Shown: positions 51,716 to 60,531 of the stretch, in pieces
Layout: every line of letters begins with the position of its first letter
Position numbering within the stretch: the stretch's first letter is position 1
Assembly: GCA_016179685.1 (NCBI GenBank)
Contig: JACPCR010000083.1
Span: 56,728 to 120,727 of the forward strand
Length of the DNA stretch: 64,000 bases
Direction: 5' to 3'
From: Planctomycetota bacterium
Lineage (GTDB): Bacteria > Planctomycetota > PUPC01 > JACPCR01
Made by a program: the position numbers and the translations under genes
The notes under the pieces: model-generated
The model's database searches: none
What the model saw: only the letters and a program-made list of their open reading frames with translations
What the model was told of the DNA's origin: nothing

Positions 51716-52003
51716 TCACCGCCCCAACGCCCGCTGTGCCTGGGTCGGTTGGGGCGCCTCATGGAGGGCGGTCCGGAACAGGAGTTGTTCTTCGGGGGTC
51801 AAGGAGACGGCCTGCCCGCGGGCCGCGACCACTTCCCGCCGTGCCTGAGCGACCGTGACTTCCCGTTCATAGGCGCTCACACTGACCCGACGAAGCTCTG
51901 CGGCTTGGGAAAGATAGGACTTGCTTTCGGGGTCCAGGCGAACCATCAGCGGGCTGGCGGTCCGAATCCGCTTCGGAGGGCTGCTCGAATGAATTTTAGC
52001 CAT
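51716..52003 (-). CDS. DUF1778-like antitoxin-type protein without a toxin partner
   Basis: 95 residues from ATG 52003. PLMVRLDPESKSYLSQAAELRRVSVSAYEREVTVAQARREV gives a ribbon-helix-helix-type N-terminus, and LTPEEQLLFRTALHEAP matches the toxin-binding tail of DUF1778 (TacA-like) antitoxins. In canonical loci a GNAT acetyltransferase toxin follows; here the stop is three bases before the GTG of the CARF-sigma-54 activator. It may autoregulate the island or be a leftover from a toxin-antitoxin pair. No GNAT gene is nearby. Confidence 0.7.
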   Translation of the reverse strand: MAKIHSSSPPKRIRTASPLMVRLDPESKSYLSQAAELRRVSVSAYEREVTVAQARREVVAARGQAVSLTPEEQLLFRTALHEAPQPTQAQRALGR

Positions 52004-52119
52004 GTCCAGACCCTGCGGTGATTGGTGCACTATGGCATGTGACAATAATTGTATAGCGTCAGGCTACGCAATCAAAAAGGACTAATCCGGGCTGGAGTTA
52101 CGCCTTAGGCGTGGCGCTA

Positions 52120-52220
52120 CTCGGACAACGGCTAAAGCCGTCGCTCCAACGACTTACGCCAAAATATAGCGCTGCCGTACTAGCCTGCATTTCTCATTCC
52201 GGCGTGATGAGAAATCCGGG
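52120..52220. repeat. dispersed palindromic repeats between dinB and the island
   Basis: ACAACGGCTAAAGCCGTCGCTCCAAC (about 52121-52147), with the palindrome ACGGC-TAAA-GCCGT, recurs with one change at about 59696-59722. At 52188-52220 the CTCATTCCGGCGTGATGAG repeat (copy 2 of 951-983) touches the dinB stop region. The rest of 52046-52220 has no gene. Confidence 0.7.
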
Positions 52221-53381
52221 CTAAAGAAGCCGTCCGCGCTTGATGGAGTCCTCGCCCATCTTGGAGCGGATTTCATCTACGGCGCGATCGAGGCTGCGAC
52301 GCCGTTCCTCCTCCTCGCGTCCAAAGAGGGAGGCCTGACGCTCGGAGGCGGCGGAGAGCTGCGAGACGCTGACGCCCACGAGGCGCACGGGCCGGCTTCG
52401 GGCCGCATCGTGCCGGCGCAGCAGGGCCAGGGCCGTCCCGGCGATGACGTCCGTCCGGTCCGTTGCGTCCGCCAGCGTTCGGCTGCGCGTGCTGAGGCTG
52501 AAATCGGCGAACTTGAGCTTGAGGGTGACCGTACGGGCCTGGAGTCGGGCGGAGCGCACGCGGAAGGCGACCTGTTCGGCGTGCTCGAGAGCCGTAGTCT
52601 CGAGGGATTCGATGTCCGATACGTCCTCGGGGTAGGTGGACTCGCTACCCAGAGACTTGGCCTCCGCGTCCGGGACGACCTCGCGGGCGTCCTCTCCATG
52701 AGCCAGTTCGAGCAGGAAATCGGCCGTTTTGCCCAATTTGGAGCGCAGCACGGAGAGGGGCACGTTGCGGAGGTGGCCAATGGTGCGGACGCCGCTCTCG
52801 TGAAGGACCTGGGCGGTGGCTTCGCCCACGCCCCAGAGCCGGGTGACGTCGAGAGGCTCCAGGAAAGCGAGTTTTTCTTCTTCCCGGATTTCGAGGAAGC
52901 CGTCCGGTTTCTGGTAGCCCGAGGCGAGCTTGGCCAGGAACATGTTGGGCCCGATCCCGATAGAGACCGTCAGGTCCGTCTGCTGGCGGACCATTTCCTT
53001 GATCTGCCGGCCGATCTCGGCGGCGGGCCCGAACAGGCGGATCGAGCCGGTGACATCGAGGAAGGCCTCATCGAGGGAAAGCGGCTCGACGAGCGGGGTG
53101 AAGGATTCGAAGATGCTCCGGATTCGGGCGGAGACCTCCTGGTAGCGTTGCATGCGGACGGGGAGGAAGACGGCGTGGGGGCAAAGCCTTTTGGCATGAG
53201 CGGCGGGCATGGCGCTGTGGACGCCGAAGCGCCGGGCCTCATAAGACGCGGCGGAGACGACGCCGCGGGACTCCGGCGAGCCGCCGACGATGACCGGCTT
53301 GCCTCGGAGGTCCGGGTGGTCCCTCTGCTCCACGGATGCGTAGAAGGCATCCATATCGGCATGGAGGATCGATTTCGGCAC
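52221..53381 (-). CDS. dinB: DNA polymerase IV (Y-family)
   Basis: 386 residues. Error-prone translesion polymerase. It opens SILHADMDAFYASVEQRD (catalytic Asp), PVIVGGSPESRGVVSAASYEARRFGV, SLDEAFLDVT (catalytic Asp-Glu), then the helix-hairpin-helix region RLWGVGEATAQVLHESGVRTIGHL and a little-finger domain. It ends FGREEEERRRSLDRAVDEIRSKMGEDSIKRGRLL, the usual terminus. It is probably induced by DNA damage, but no LexA box was recognised. Confidence 0.96.
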   Translation of the reverse strand: MPKSILHADMDAFYASVEQRDHPDLRGKPVIVGGSPESRGVVSAASYEARRFGVHSAMPAAHAKRLCPHAVFLPVRMQRYQEVSARIRSIFESFTPLVEPLSLDEAFLDVTGSIRLFGPAAEIGRQIKEMVRQQTDLTVSIGIGPNMFLAKLASGYQKPDGFLEIREEEKLAFLEPLDVTRLWGVGEATAQVLHESGVRTIGHLRNVPLSVLRSKLGKTADFLLELAHGEDAREVVPDAEAKSLGSESTYPEDVSDIESLETTALEHAEQVAFRVRSARLQARTVTLKLKFADFSLSTRSRTLADATDRTDVIAGTALALLRRHDAARSRPVRLVGVSVSQLSAASERQASLFGREEEERRRSLDRAVDEIRSKMGEDSIKRGRLL

Positions 53382-53417
53382 GGGTTGAGCCTGCTCAGCG
53401 GTTAGCCAGGCGCTGTC

Positions 53418-54626
53418 TCACAGCAATTGCGACAGGAATGTCTGGGCGGGCACCGTCATCGGGGTGCGCGTCTCGGCAAAGCAGTCCGCGTCCACGAAAT
53501 CGGCGTCGAGCACGACCTGGAAGGCGAAGGGGGCCTTGATCTGGGCCTGGTAGTGCCGTAGCGCGTTGCCGATGGATTCATCGCGTTGCTTCACCTCGAC
53601 CAGAAACCAGGGATTCCCGTCGCGGACGACGACGAAGTCCACCTCCCGCTGGCGTTTGTCCCGCAGGTACGCCAACTGAAACTGCCCGAATCCCATGTCG
53701 GTCCACCCTTCGACGGCCTTCAAGAGGTGACATCCGATGAACGTTTCGGCCTTGTTGCCCTCGTCCTCGATTCCTCCCCAATCCCGCAGAAACCACTTGG
53801 GCTCTTTGCGCAGGGAGCGTGAGACGTTCTGAAACCACGGCTTGATGAGGAAGCCGTGGTGCAGACTGCCAAGCGCATCGACCCAGCGCTTGACGGTGTC
53901 GATGGATACCCGGACGTCCCGGGCGAGATTGCTGTAGACGAGCTGGCGGGACGAACGGTCGGCCAGCAGCTTCACCAGCATTTCCAACTGATCGATCTGC
54001 TGAATCTGCGTGAGGTCGCGGACGTCCCCCCGCAGGAGTTGTTCCAGGCGCGTGGACTGCCAGCGATTCGTGAAGCGATGGTCGCGCTTGAGGAAGGGCT
54101 CCGGGTATCCTCCGTGATTCCAGAGGGCATCGAAATCCCCAGACGTCATCTTCTTGGGCGGGCGGACGACGCGTTGCGGATCGGGCACGTCCTGATAGAG
54201 CGTTTCGGCCACGGAGAAAGGGTGCATCCGGTAGATGAAGTAGCGGCCCATCAGGCTGTCGTCACCGCGCCGATAGGTGTCCATGCGGCTCGAGCCCGTC
54301 ACGATGATGCTGACCTGATCGGCATACGTGTCGAAGAATCCTTTCAGGAACTGTTTCCAGCGAGGGTACTTATGCAGCTCGTCGAACATCACCGCGGGAA
54401 GCCGATCGGTCAGGCGGTTCAGGTTTAGCCGATCGACAAGCTTTGCGGGGCCGCCCAATATCTGCTCGCGGTCGTCAAGGTTGTCCCAGTTGGCATAGCT
54501 GTCCGCGTGATTGCGGCAGGTCGTGGTCTTGCCGACCTGGCGTGGGCCGCTGACAAAGGCCATCTGCCGGCAGCTATTCAGATGCTCGGCGAGCAGGGCG
54601 TCGTAGAGGCGATGCTTGGCGGCCAT
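53418..54626 (-). CDS. AAA_14/DUF4143 ATPase
   Basis: 402 residues from ATG 54626 (an ATG nine bases upstream is also possible). Walker A is FVSGPRQVGKTT near the start, AVMFDELHKYPRWKQFLKGF is Walker B, and IIVTGSSRMD is the sensor-1-type strand. The C-terminal half fits DUF4143, with a winged-helix part (ARDVRVSIDTVKRWVDAL) and a nuclease-like strand KRQREVDFVVVRDGNPWFLVEVK. These proteins are abundant and of unknown role; the D...E-x-K pattern in the tail is reminiscent of PD-(D/E)XK nucleases. It is separate from the similar protein at 60906. Confidence 0.87.
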   Translation of the reverse strand: MAAKHRLYDALLAEHLNSCRQMAFVSGPRQVGKTTTCRNHADSYANWDNLDDREQILGGPAKLVDRLNLNRLTDRLPAVMFDELHKYPRWKQFLKGFFDTYADQVSIIVTGSSRMDTYRRGDDSLMGRYFIYRMHPFSVAETLYQDVPDPQRVVRPPKKMTSGDFDALWNHGGYPEPFLKRDHRFTNRWQSTRLEQLLRGDVRDLTQIQQIDQLEMLVKLLADRSSRQLVYSNLARDVRVSIDTVKRWVDALGSLHHGFLIKPWFQNVSRSLRKEPKWFLRDWGGIEDEGNKAETFIGCHLLKAVEGWTDMGFGQFQLAYLRDKRQREVDFVVVRDGNPWFLVEVKQRDESIGNALRHYQAQIKAPFAFQVVLDADFVDADCFAETRTPMTVPAQTFLSQLL

Positions 54627-54722
54627 ATGGACCATTATCGTTTGGATCGTAAAATAGTCAAGACCTTCTTACGACACCCACGAGATTGGACCTTTAGCGA
54701 CGTAAGCCTCCCGGACCTGTCC

Positions 54723-54800
54723 TAGTAGACGAGTTAGCAAGTGCACCCACACTTGCTAACTTGTCTACTTTAGGAAATCCCTCCCTCCCGTAGGGAGCCC
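54723..54800. repeat. dispersed hairpin element, AAGTGC-ACCC family (best-paired copy)
   Basis: AGTAGACGAGTTAGCAAGTG and CACTTGCTAACTTGTCTACT flank a short CACCCA loop with one G-T-type change, followed by TTTAGGAAATCCCTCCCTCCCGTAGGGAG, a second small stem. It is organised like the element at 7672-7745. Confidence 0.85.
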
Positions 54801-54837
54801 GTTCAAGGGGATAGAGTTGGGACGCTGGGAGGTTTCA

Positions 54838-54958
54838 TCTCAATAAGTTCTGGGAAGACGATCAGGTCAAGTCCATGAAGTATGAATTCCGTAGCGGAAC
54901 GCGTCAGCGTTCCGTCCGAGAGATGAGATTTGAGGGCCCAGACGAAGCGCTGATTCGC
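54838..54958 (+). mobile_element. MITE-like element, copy C (truncated into the nitrilase gene)
   Basis: Begins TCTCAATAAGTTCTGGG and follows copy A closely through GTCAAGTCCATGAAGTATGAATTCC and GAACGCGTCAGCGTTCC to about 54958, where it joins nitrilase coding sequence. The right terminal repeat is missing. Its minus strand supplies the stop and the last residues of the amidase. Confidence 0.85.
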
Positions 54959-55922
54959 GGATGAGCCGGTCGTTGCGCTCGAGGGTCGGCGATTCGTCGC
55001 TGGCCGAGCCCGGGGCGTAGAACGTATTGCGATAGAGCGTATAGAGTTCCGAGCGAAGATGGGCGAGGGGCTGGTGTCCCATTCGGGCGGAGCGTTCGTG
55101 ACGGAGGGCATCGATGTCCAAGTCGCCGACGAGGATTCTCTCGCCCGGTCCGGTCTGTGCCAGCACGCGGCCATTGAAATCGACGACCATGCTGCCGCCG
55201 TCCCAACTGAAGGGCGGGTAGTGGCGCAGGGATGCGCCCTGATTGCAGGCGACGACGAAACAGAGGTTTTCGATGGCCCGGGCGCGGTTCAATACCGTCC
55301 ACCAATCCATGGGTGGAGTCGAGCCCCAGGGGTCCATGTAGGCGCTGATGCGGATGAGCACCTCGGCCCCGCCAACGGCGAGCTGCCGCGTGACCTCTGG
55401 AAAGAGCCAGTCATAGCAGGTGGCGACACCCAGGTTGCCGATGGGCGTCCGGGCGACGGGGAATATCTCGTCCGCGTAGCCTGGAATATCGTGGGGGCTG
55501 GCATGAACCTCCCAGGGTATCCAGGGGTGCGTCTTGCGGTAACGTGTGAGGATGCCCTCGGGCCCGATGAGGCACGTGGTGTTGAAGGCGCGGCCGCGGT
55601 ATCGGTCATCCGACTCGATGAAGCTGCCGGTCTGGATGTAGATTCCCAAGTCTCTGGCTTTTTTCTCGTAGCGTTCGGTGTGCTCGTTGGGGATGGGGAC
55701 AGCCAGCTTTTCAAGCAGCTCCTCGGCCGTGGGATAGATGGGGGCAGCATGGGCGAACTCGGGGAAGACCACGAGCCGCACGGGCAGGAACGCGCCGTAG
55801 CCCTGCACGGCCCCGTCGATCATCTCGAGCATGCGGCTGACCTTTGGAGCGATGCCTGATCGGTTCGGCGGATTGGGCAGGTCGGTCTGGCAGCAGGCGG
55901 CGGAGTAACGCATGGTTTTCAT
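54867..55922 (-). CDS. carbon-nitrogen hydrolase (nitrilase superfamily amidase)
   Basis: 351 residues. The catalytic triad is visible: Glu55 (LVVFPEFAHA), Lys130 (RYRKTHPW) and Cys169 (GVATCYDWLFPEV). The family hydrolyses amides, carbamoyl compounds or nitriles. The normal fold ends near residue 320. The last 29 residues (ESALRLGPQISSLG... onwards) and the stop codon are encoded by the truncated MITE copy C, so the original terminus has been replaced. The ATG overlaps the stop of the large TPR/FG-GAP gene by four bases, so they are co-expressed. Confidence 0.88.
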   Translation of the reverse strand: MKTMRYSAACCQTDLPNPPNRSGIAPKVSRMLEMIDGAVQGYGAFLPVRLVVFPEFAHAAPIYPTAEELLEKLAVPIPNEHTERYEKKARDLGIYIQTGSFIESDDRYRGRAFNTTCLIGPEGILTRYRKTHPWIPWEVHASPHDIPGYADEIFPVARTPIGNLGVATCYDWLFPEVTRQLAVGGAEVLIRISAYMDPWGSTPPMDWWTVLNRARAIENLCFVVACNQGASLRHYPPFSWDGGSMVVDFNGRVLAQTGPGERILVGDLDIDALRHERSARMGHQPLAHLRSELYTLYRNTFYAPGSASDESPTLERNDRLIRESALRLGPQISSLGRNADAFRYGIHTSWT

Positions 55923-58900
55923 GGGGGAACGACACGGGTGTTATACGTGCCCTGATAGGCCCGGTGAAGAGGGTCGTCCGGGTACGACTCGTTCCCCGGA
56001 TAGGGATATGCGGACATGCCATGGAAGGGGAGGGGCTCGACGGTCTGGCCGCAGGCGGTGTAAGGGTCCATGTCCTTGCAATAACCGTCGGCATGGAGGA
56101 TGAAGGTGCGGGCCCATCCGTCGGGCAGGTCAGGCAGGGCGTCGGGTTCAAACGTCAGGGCGATTTCCTCGCCGCGGCCGAAGATGGCGAAGCAGTCGTC
56201 GGGATCGGCCAGCAGGGCGCGGACGTCGCCGTAGCGGGTGTAGCGGCCCGCCATGAGCTTGAAGCCGGGGTTCGGATCGATGAGGTGATAATCGAGCAGG
56301 GTCGGGAGTCGCCCGTCGGGCGAGAATTCCCTGGGGAAGCCGAGACGCCGGAGCGTGGCGCGGGTGGGGTCCAGAGCGGTGCATCGGAGCGGCGATCCGG
56401 AATCGGCGGCGGCGAAGACGGCGTCCCAGTAGATTTGCATGTTGGTGACGAGCCGGAATCGGCCGCGGCTCTCGGCCGCCCAGGGAGTGACGTCCAGGGT
56501 CATCATTTTAGGGAGGCCCGCTGGGTAGCCGGTCTCGGGCAGGACGGTGCGCCAGGAATCGTGGTCGCCGGGAATCTGGAGGCTCGGCGGCTCGAGGCGC
56601 GCTCCGGCCTGGGAAGCTGCGAAGAGGGACTGGGAATATGGGTATTCGACCCAGCCGTAGAGGCAGAGGACGACGCGGACGCCGCTGGGGAGCGCGGTGA
56701 AGGCGTCTCCGAAGTCCATTTCCAGCGTATGAGTTTCGGCCAGGCCGAGAAAACGCGGGTCCGTGCGGAAATCCGACACGGTGCGCCGGTCCATGTGGAT
56801 CAAAACGCCAAGAACGTCGGGTGAATGGCCGGTCGCTGCTCGAATGGGCGGTATCCGGCGCTGCAGGGTCCAGAGCTGTTCACGCCGCGGGGGCGGACCG
56901 GTCTCGAAGCGCTCGTCCGGGAAGACTTCGATGCCAGCGGGATGGTCGGCGGCGATGAGCTGGAGGTGGTCCAGGTAGACGGCCTCTTCGAGCGGTTCGA
57001 CGATGCGAATCTCGTAACCGGACCGGCTGGGCTTGAGTTGTGCGGGGCTCATGCGGACTCGTTCGATGGGCTGTGGGAGGGCATAGCTGCCGGGTGCGAC
57101 GAGGAAGCCGAGTCCGCCGCCGCCGAGGAAATCGGTCACGAAATCGAATCGTTCGCCGTTCCAGGCAAAGAGCACGGGGCAGCTTCCGGTCTTGCGAAGC
57201 GTTTCGGCGACGGCATAGGCCTGGCCGGCGGCGAGTTCCATCTCGGACTGGATGATGCCGTCAGGCCAGACGAAGCGGGCGACATCGACCTTGGCGGCCG
57301 CGCCGAGGCCGAAGGTGACCTGGGGCGAAAGCTGGGAGAGGTATCCGGCAGCGAGGAAAAGTTCCTTTTTCTGGTGATGAGCGCCGGCCTGGACAAAGAC
57401 CTGGACGCCGAGAGGAAAGGAGCTGGACCGCGTCTGCTCGCCCATGCGGCTGCCCGTGAGGACGAAGCGGACGAAGCGGTGGGCTGTAGGTGTATTGTTA
57501 CGAAGGAAGGTGGCGGGCCGGGCGCTGTTGAGGATGAGGACATCGACGTCGCCGTCCTCGTCGAAGTCCGCGTAGAGTGCGCTGCGAGGGTTGTGGACGC
57601 CGATGGAATCGAGCCCGGCGGCGGAGGACACGTCGGCGAAATGACCGTTGCCATCGTTGGCGAGCAGGGCGAGGGAGGGTCCGCTTCCGCCCGGCGCGTC
57701 GAGAAGGAACAGGTCTTCGTCTCCGTCGTTATCGGCGTCAAAACAGGCGCCCGAGGTCGCCCGGGCCTGCGTGGACTCGAATGGTTCGGTGAAGGTGCCT
57801 GGCGGGAAGTTCCGCAGCATGAGCACGGGCTGGCCGGGGCCTCGGAAAAGAACCAGGTCCATCGCCTCGTCGCCGTCCAGGTCGGCAGCGCAGCCGGAGA
57901 GGACTGTCCGGGCTTCCCGGACGAGGACGCCGCCGTCCGACTCGACCATGCCGTCGAGCCGTCGGTTGACCAGGTAACGCGAAGGCACGGATGGGTCGAA
58001 GAGCAGGGCGTCCGCGTCGCCGTCGTTGTCCAGATCGGAGAGGAGGCAGCCCAGGGCGAGGCGTCCGGGCCCTGGTCGAGCGAAGGGTTTTTCGTGGGGC
58101 TGAAAGCGGCCGTCCTGGCGGTTGACGAGGCAGGAGAGGGGCGGCTGATCGGGGGCCGGAGCGGCGTGTGCCACCAGGAGGTCCAAATCGCCGTCGTTAT
58201 CCATGTCGGCGAAGGAAGCGGCGGTGGAGATGAGGCCCGTGCAGGAGGTTCGAGTTTCCTCTGAGACGTCCGTGAATCGGCCGGGCGCGGTCTGGTGGAA
58301 GAGGTAGGAGCGTCCCTCGCCCGTGACAAAAAGGTCGATGCGGCCATCATTGTCGTAATCGCCCGGTGCGGCCCCGATGCCCGCGAGCGCGGGTGGGAGG
58401 CCGGATTCAGAGATAGCGTCTCTGAAGCGTCCGCGCCCATCGTTGAGGAAAAGGCGGCTGGAGGCGGAGGCGGGCCGGCCGCCGCAGAGGAAGACGTCGA
58501 GGTGGCCGTCGCCGTCGAAATCGGCACAGGCGGCGGCCGCGCCAAGGGAGCGCGAGGCCTCGCCGGGGCCCGGCGGTGTCAGAGCCAGTGTTTCACCATC
58601 GTGAGTGAACTCGATTCCGGACTCGGCCGTGGCGTCGGAGAATCGGGGCGAGGCCTCGGGCCGGGTGTGCGGCCGCCGTTGGGGGCCCGGGACGCCGATT
58701 CGGACGGTCTCGGCGTACTTGCCCATGAGCGGGTATTCGATGGCCCGGAGGACCTCGGTGCCCTGTCCGGCCTCCTTGAGTCGGATGGCGGCGGACAGAT
58801 TTGCGGCGCCCTTCTCCGGATCGTGCAGCAGGCGGAGGCAGATGCTGAGGTTTTGATGTGCGGCGACGAGGGAGGCGTTTCGGGCGAGGGCGGCTTCGTA

Positions 58901-59455
58901 GTAGGGGCGGGCCTCGGCGAAGGCCTGACGCCGGAAGTAAATCTGGCCAATCCAGAGGAGCGAATCGGAGTCCTCGGGGTCGAGTTGCAGCACCTGCTGG
59001 AGCAGACCGAGGGCCTCGTCATCCTGGAATAGATGAATGGCCAGCATGGCGAGGCCGTAGACCGGGCGCGGGTCGGTAGGAGCGAGCCGGGCCGCTTCCT
59101 GGAATTGCAGTCGAGCGCGGTCGAAATCCTTCTGCTCGTTCAGAAGTGCAAGGCCGAGGTTGATATGCCCCACCGGCCAGCGGGGCGCTAGGCGGACGAC
59201 CGTTTCGAAGGCGGGAACAGCATCCTTGTAACGGTACTGGTCCATGAGGCCGACGCCCCGGTTGTGGGCCTCGAGGACGGCCTCGAGGTGGGCGCGGGGG
59301 ATGGGCAGCCGGATGGAGGACCAAGCGTACCAGGCGACGAGCACGAGCGCGGCGGCGAGCCCGAAGCCGAGGGCGTATCGGACACGCGGCCGGAAGGCAC
59401 GAAAGGCCTGACGAAACGATTGCAGGGCGAGGAACGGAAGAAATTTTCTTTCCAC
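55919..59455 (-). CDS. membrane-anchored TPR plus FG-GAP/VCBS (ASPIC/UnbV-type) protein
   Basis: 1,178 residues. A signal-anchor helix at about 26-48 leads to an extracytoplasmic domain. TPR repeats occupy about 60-240 (NRGVGLMDQYRYKDAVPAFETVVRLAP and successors). Residues about 265-640 hold FG-GAP/VCBS repeats with Ca-binding-like DxDxDG loops (ADFDGDGHLDVF, GDYDNDGRIDLF, ADMDNDGDLDLL, SDLDNDGDADALLF, ADFDEDGDVDVLIL). An ASPIC/UnbV-like segment (VWPDGIIQSE) follows at about 715, then a long beta-rich tail. It is a predicted surface or periplasmic propeller protein, typical of PVC-type genomes, and is coupled to the nitrilase. Function is unknown. Confidence 0.85.
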   Translation of the reverse strand: MERKFLPFLALQSFRQAFRAFRPRVRYALGFGLAAALVLVAWYAWSSIRLPIPRAHLEAVLEAHNRGVGLMDQYRYKDAVPAFETVVRLAPRWPVGHINLGLALLNEQKDFDRARLQFQEAARLAPTDPRPVYGLAMLAIHLFQDDEALGLLQQVLQLDPEDSDSLLWIGQIYFRRQAFAEARPYYEAALARNASLVAAHQNLSICLRLLHDPEKGAANLSAAIRLKEAGQGTEVLRAIEYPLMGKYAETVRIGVPGPQRRPHTRPEASPRFSDATAESGIEFTHDGETLALTPPGPGEASRSLGAAAACADFDGDGHLDVFLCGGRPASASSRLFLNDGRGRFRDAISESGLPPALAGIGAAPGDYDNDGRIDLFVTGEGRSYLFHQTAPGRFTDVSEETRTSCTGLISTAASFADMDNDGDLDLLVAHAAPAPDQPPLSCLVNRQDGRFQPHEKPFARPGPGRLALGCLLSDLDNDGDADALLFDPSVPSRYLVNRRLDGMVESDGGVLVREARTVLSGCAADLDGDEAMDLVLFRGPGQPVLMLRNFPPGTFTEPFESTQARATSGACFDADNDGDEDLFLLDAPGGSGPSLALLANDGNGHFADVSSAAGLDSIGVHNPRSALYADFDEDGDVDVLILNSARPATFLRNNTPTAHRFVRFVLTGSRMGEQTRSSSFPLGVQVFVQAGAHHQKKELFLAAGYLSQLSPQVTFGLGAAAKVDVARFVWPDGIIQSEMELAAGQAYAVAETLRKTGSCPVLFAWNGERFDFVTDFLGGGGLGFLVAPGSYALPQPIERVRMSPAQLKPSRSGYEIRIVEPLEEAVYLDHLQLIAADHPAGIEVFPDERFETGPPPRREQLWTLQRRIPPIRAATGHSPDVLGVLIHMDRRTVSDFRTDPRFLGLAETHTLEMDFGDAFTALPSGVRVVLCLYGWVEYPYSQSLFAASQAGARLEPPSLQIPGDHDSWRTVLPETGYPAGLPKMMTLDVTPWAAESRGRFRLVTNMQIYWDAVFAAADSGSPLRCTALDPTRATLRRLGFPREFSPDGRLPTLLDYHLIDPNPGFKLMAGRYTRYGDVRALLADPDDCFAIFGRGEEIALTFEPDALPDLPDGWARTFILHADGYCKDMDPYTACGQTVEPLPFHGMSAYPYPGNESYPDDPLHRAYQGTYNTRVVPP

Positions 59456-59557
59456 GGTTAACGTGTTCTATCGCGAGAGGAAACCAGGGGCAAGGCGGAA
59501 AGAATCGAGAAGCCCATAATCGCCTTGCCACCCGCCTACGAAAGGTGGAAGACAGAT

Positions 59558-59586
59558 TTGACATAAAAGACAGATTTGAGTATACT
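59558..59586 (+). promoter_or_regulatory. strong sigma-70-type promoter upstream of vapBC
   Basis: TTGACA (59558-59563), an exact 17-bp spacer and TATACT (59581-59586). The spacer and flank contain a direct repeat AGACAGATTTGA, which could be an operator for an antitoxin. The antitoxin start is 190 bp downstream, with a palindromic ACAACGGCTAAAGCCGTC repeat (about 59696) in the leader. Confidence 0.6.
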
Positions 59587-59776
59587 AGCTGCCTCGGAAT
59601 TTCAATCGCGAGCCGACGATGACCAAATTTGAAAAACGAGACGCTTCCCAGCGTCCCAGCGGGATCCCGCCGGGATTCAGGCGTGGTCTTCTCAGACAAC
59701 GGCTAAAGCCGTCACTCCAACCCTGCCGCAGACGGATCCCGGCGCTTAAGTGAACAGTATTGGGGCTAGGTTCATT

Positions 59777-60028
59777 ATGCAAACAACACTGCGAATTGAT
59801 AATCGCATCTACCGCGAGGCCAAGGCGGAGGCCGCCCGACTGGGTTGCACGCTGACGCGTTTCATCGAGGACGCTCTGGCGGAGCGAATCGCCCGAAGCC
59901 ACGGCACTGATCCGGCCCGAGAAGCGGAGATCGCCGAGCGAAACCGGCTCATGGAATCATTGCTTCAGTCTACAGCTCATTTCAAGGTTGGCCCCAGGCC
60001 AACTCGCGAAGAGATGAATGAGCGGTAA
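59777..60028 (+). CDS. vapB: VapB-type antitoxin
   Basis: 83 residues from ATG 59777. The N-terminal MQTTLRIDNRIYREAKAEAARLGCTLTRFIEDAL is a ribbon-helix-helix DNA-binding motif; the acidic, flexible C-terminus (ARPTREEMNER-like) would wrap the toxin. It neutralises the downstream PIN toxin and probably represses its own operon from the promoter at 59558. Its stop overlaps the toxin start region. Confidence 0.87.
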   Translation: MQTTLRIDNRIYREAKAEAARLGCTLTRFIEDALAERIARSHGTDPAREAEIAERNRLMESLLQSTAHFKVGPRPTREEMNER

Positions 60029-60437
60029 TGTCTTTCTGGACACGAACGTTCTGGTCTACGCGATCGAGGTCATCGGGCCCAATCCCGCAAAGTCTCACGC
60101 GGCACTCGAGCTGGTTCGGCGTGCGGATGTGAATCTTTCAACCCAGGTCCTGGGCGAATTCTACTGTGCGGCTGTGAGTTCGCGCCGCCAGACGCCACTC
60201 ACCCACGAGGAGGCGTTGGCATGGGTTCAGTTCTGGAAACGCCACAAGGTTCACCCGATTACCGCATCCCATGTTGATCTTGCCTTGGAGCTCGGCGGTC
60301 GTTTTCGTATTCATTACTATGATGCTCTGATTCTCGCCTCGGCGCGTCTGGCGGATTGTCCGGTGGTCTACTCGGAGGACCTGAACGCCAGGCAGCAGTA
60401 TGACGGGGTGCGTGTGGAGAATCCGTTCATCGTCTGA
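60018..60437 (+). CDS. vapC: VapC-type PIN-domain ribonuclease toxin
   Basis: 139 residues. PIN domain with VFLDTNVLVYAIE (first Asp), EFYCAAVSSRR (Glu), IHYYDALILASARL (Asp) and VVYSEDL (Asp), so all acidic active-site residues are present. Such toxins cleave tRNA or rRNA. The ATG at 60018 overlaps the antitoxin end by 11 bases. This is the only complete toxin-antitoxin pair of the window. Confidence 0.9.
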   Translation: MSGNVFLDTNVLVYAIEVIGPNPAKSHAALELVRRADVNLSTQVLGEFYCAAVSSRRQTPLTHEEALAWVQFWKRHKVHPITASHVDLALELGGRFRIHYYDALILASARLADCPVVYSEDLNARQQYDGVRVENPFIV

Positions 60438-60531
60438 CAAACTTTCGGCCGAAAGTTTGTCAGAAATGCGGTTTAGGACGAACGAGGAGTGGTATCGGAC
60501 CATCGAGCGCGGGGCGCGGGCCTTCGACCAG

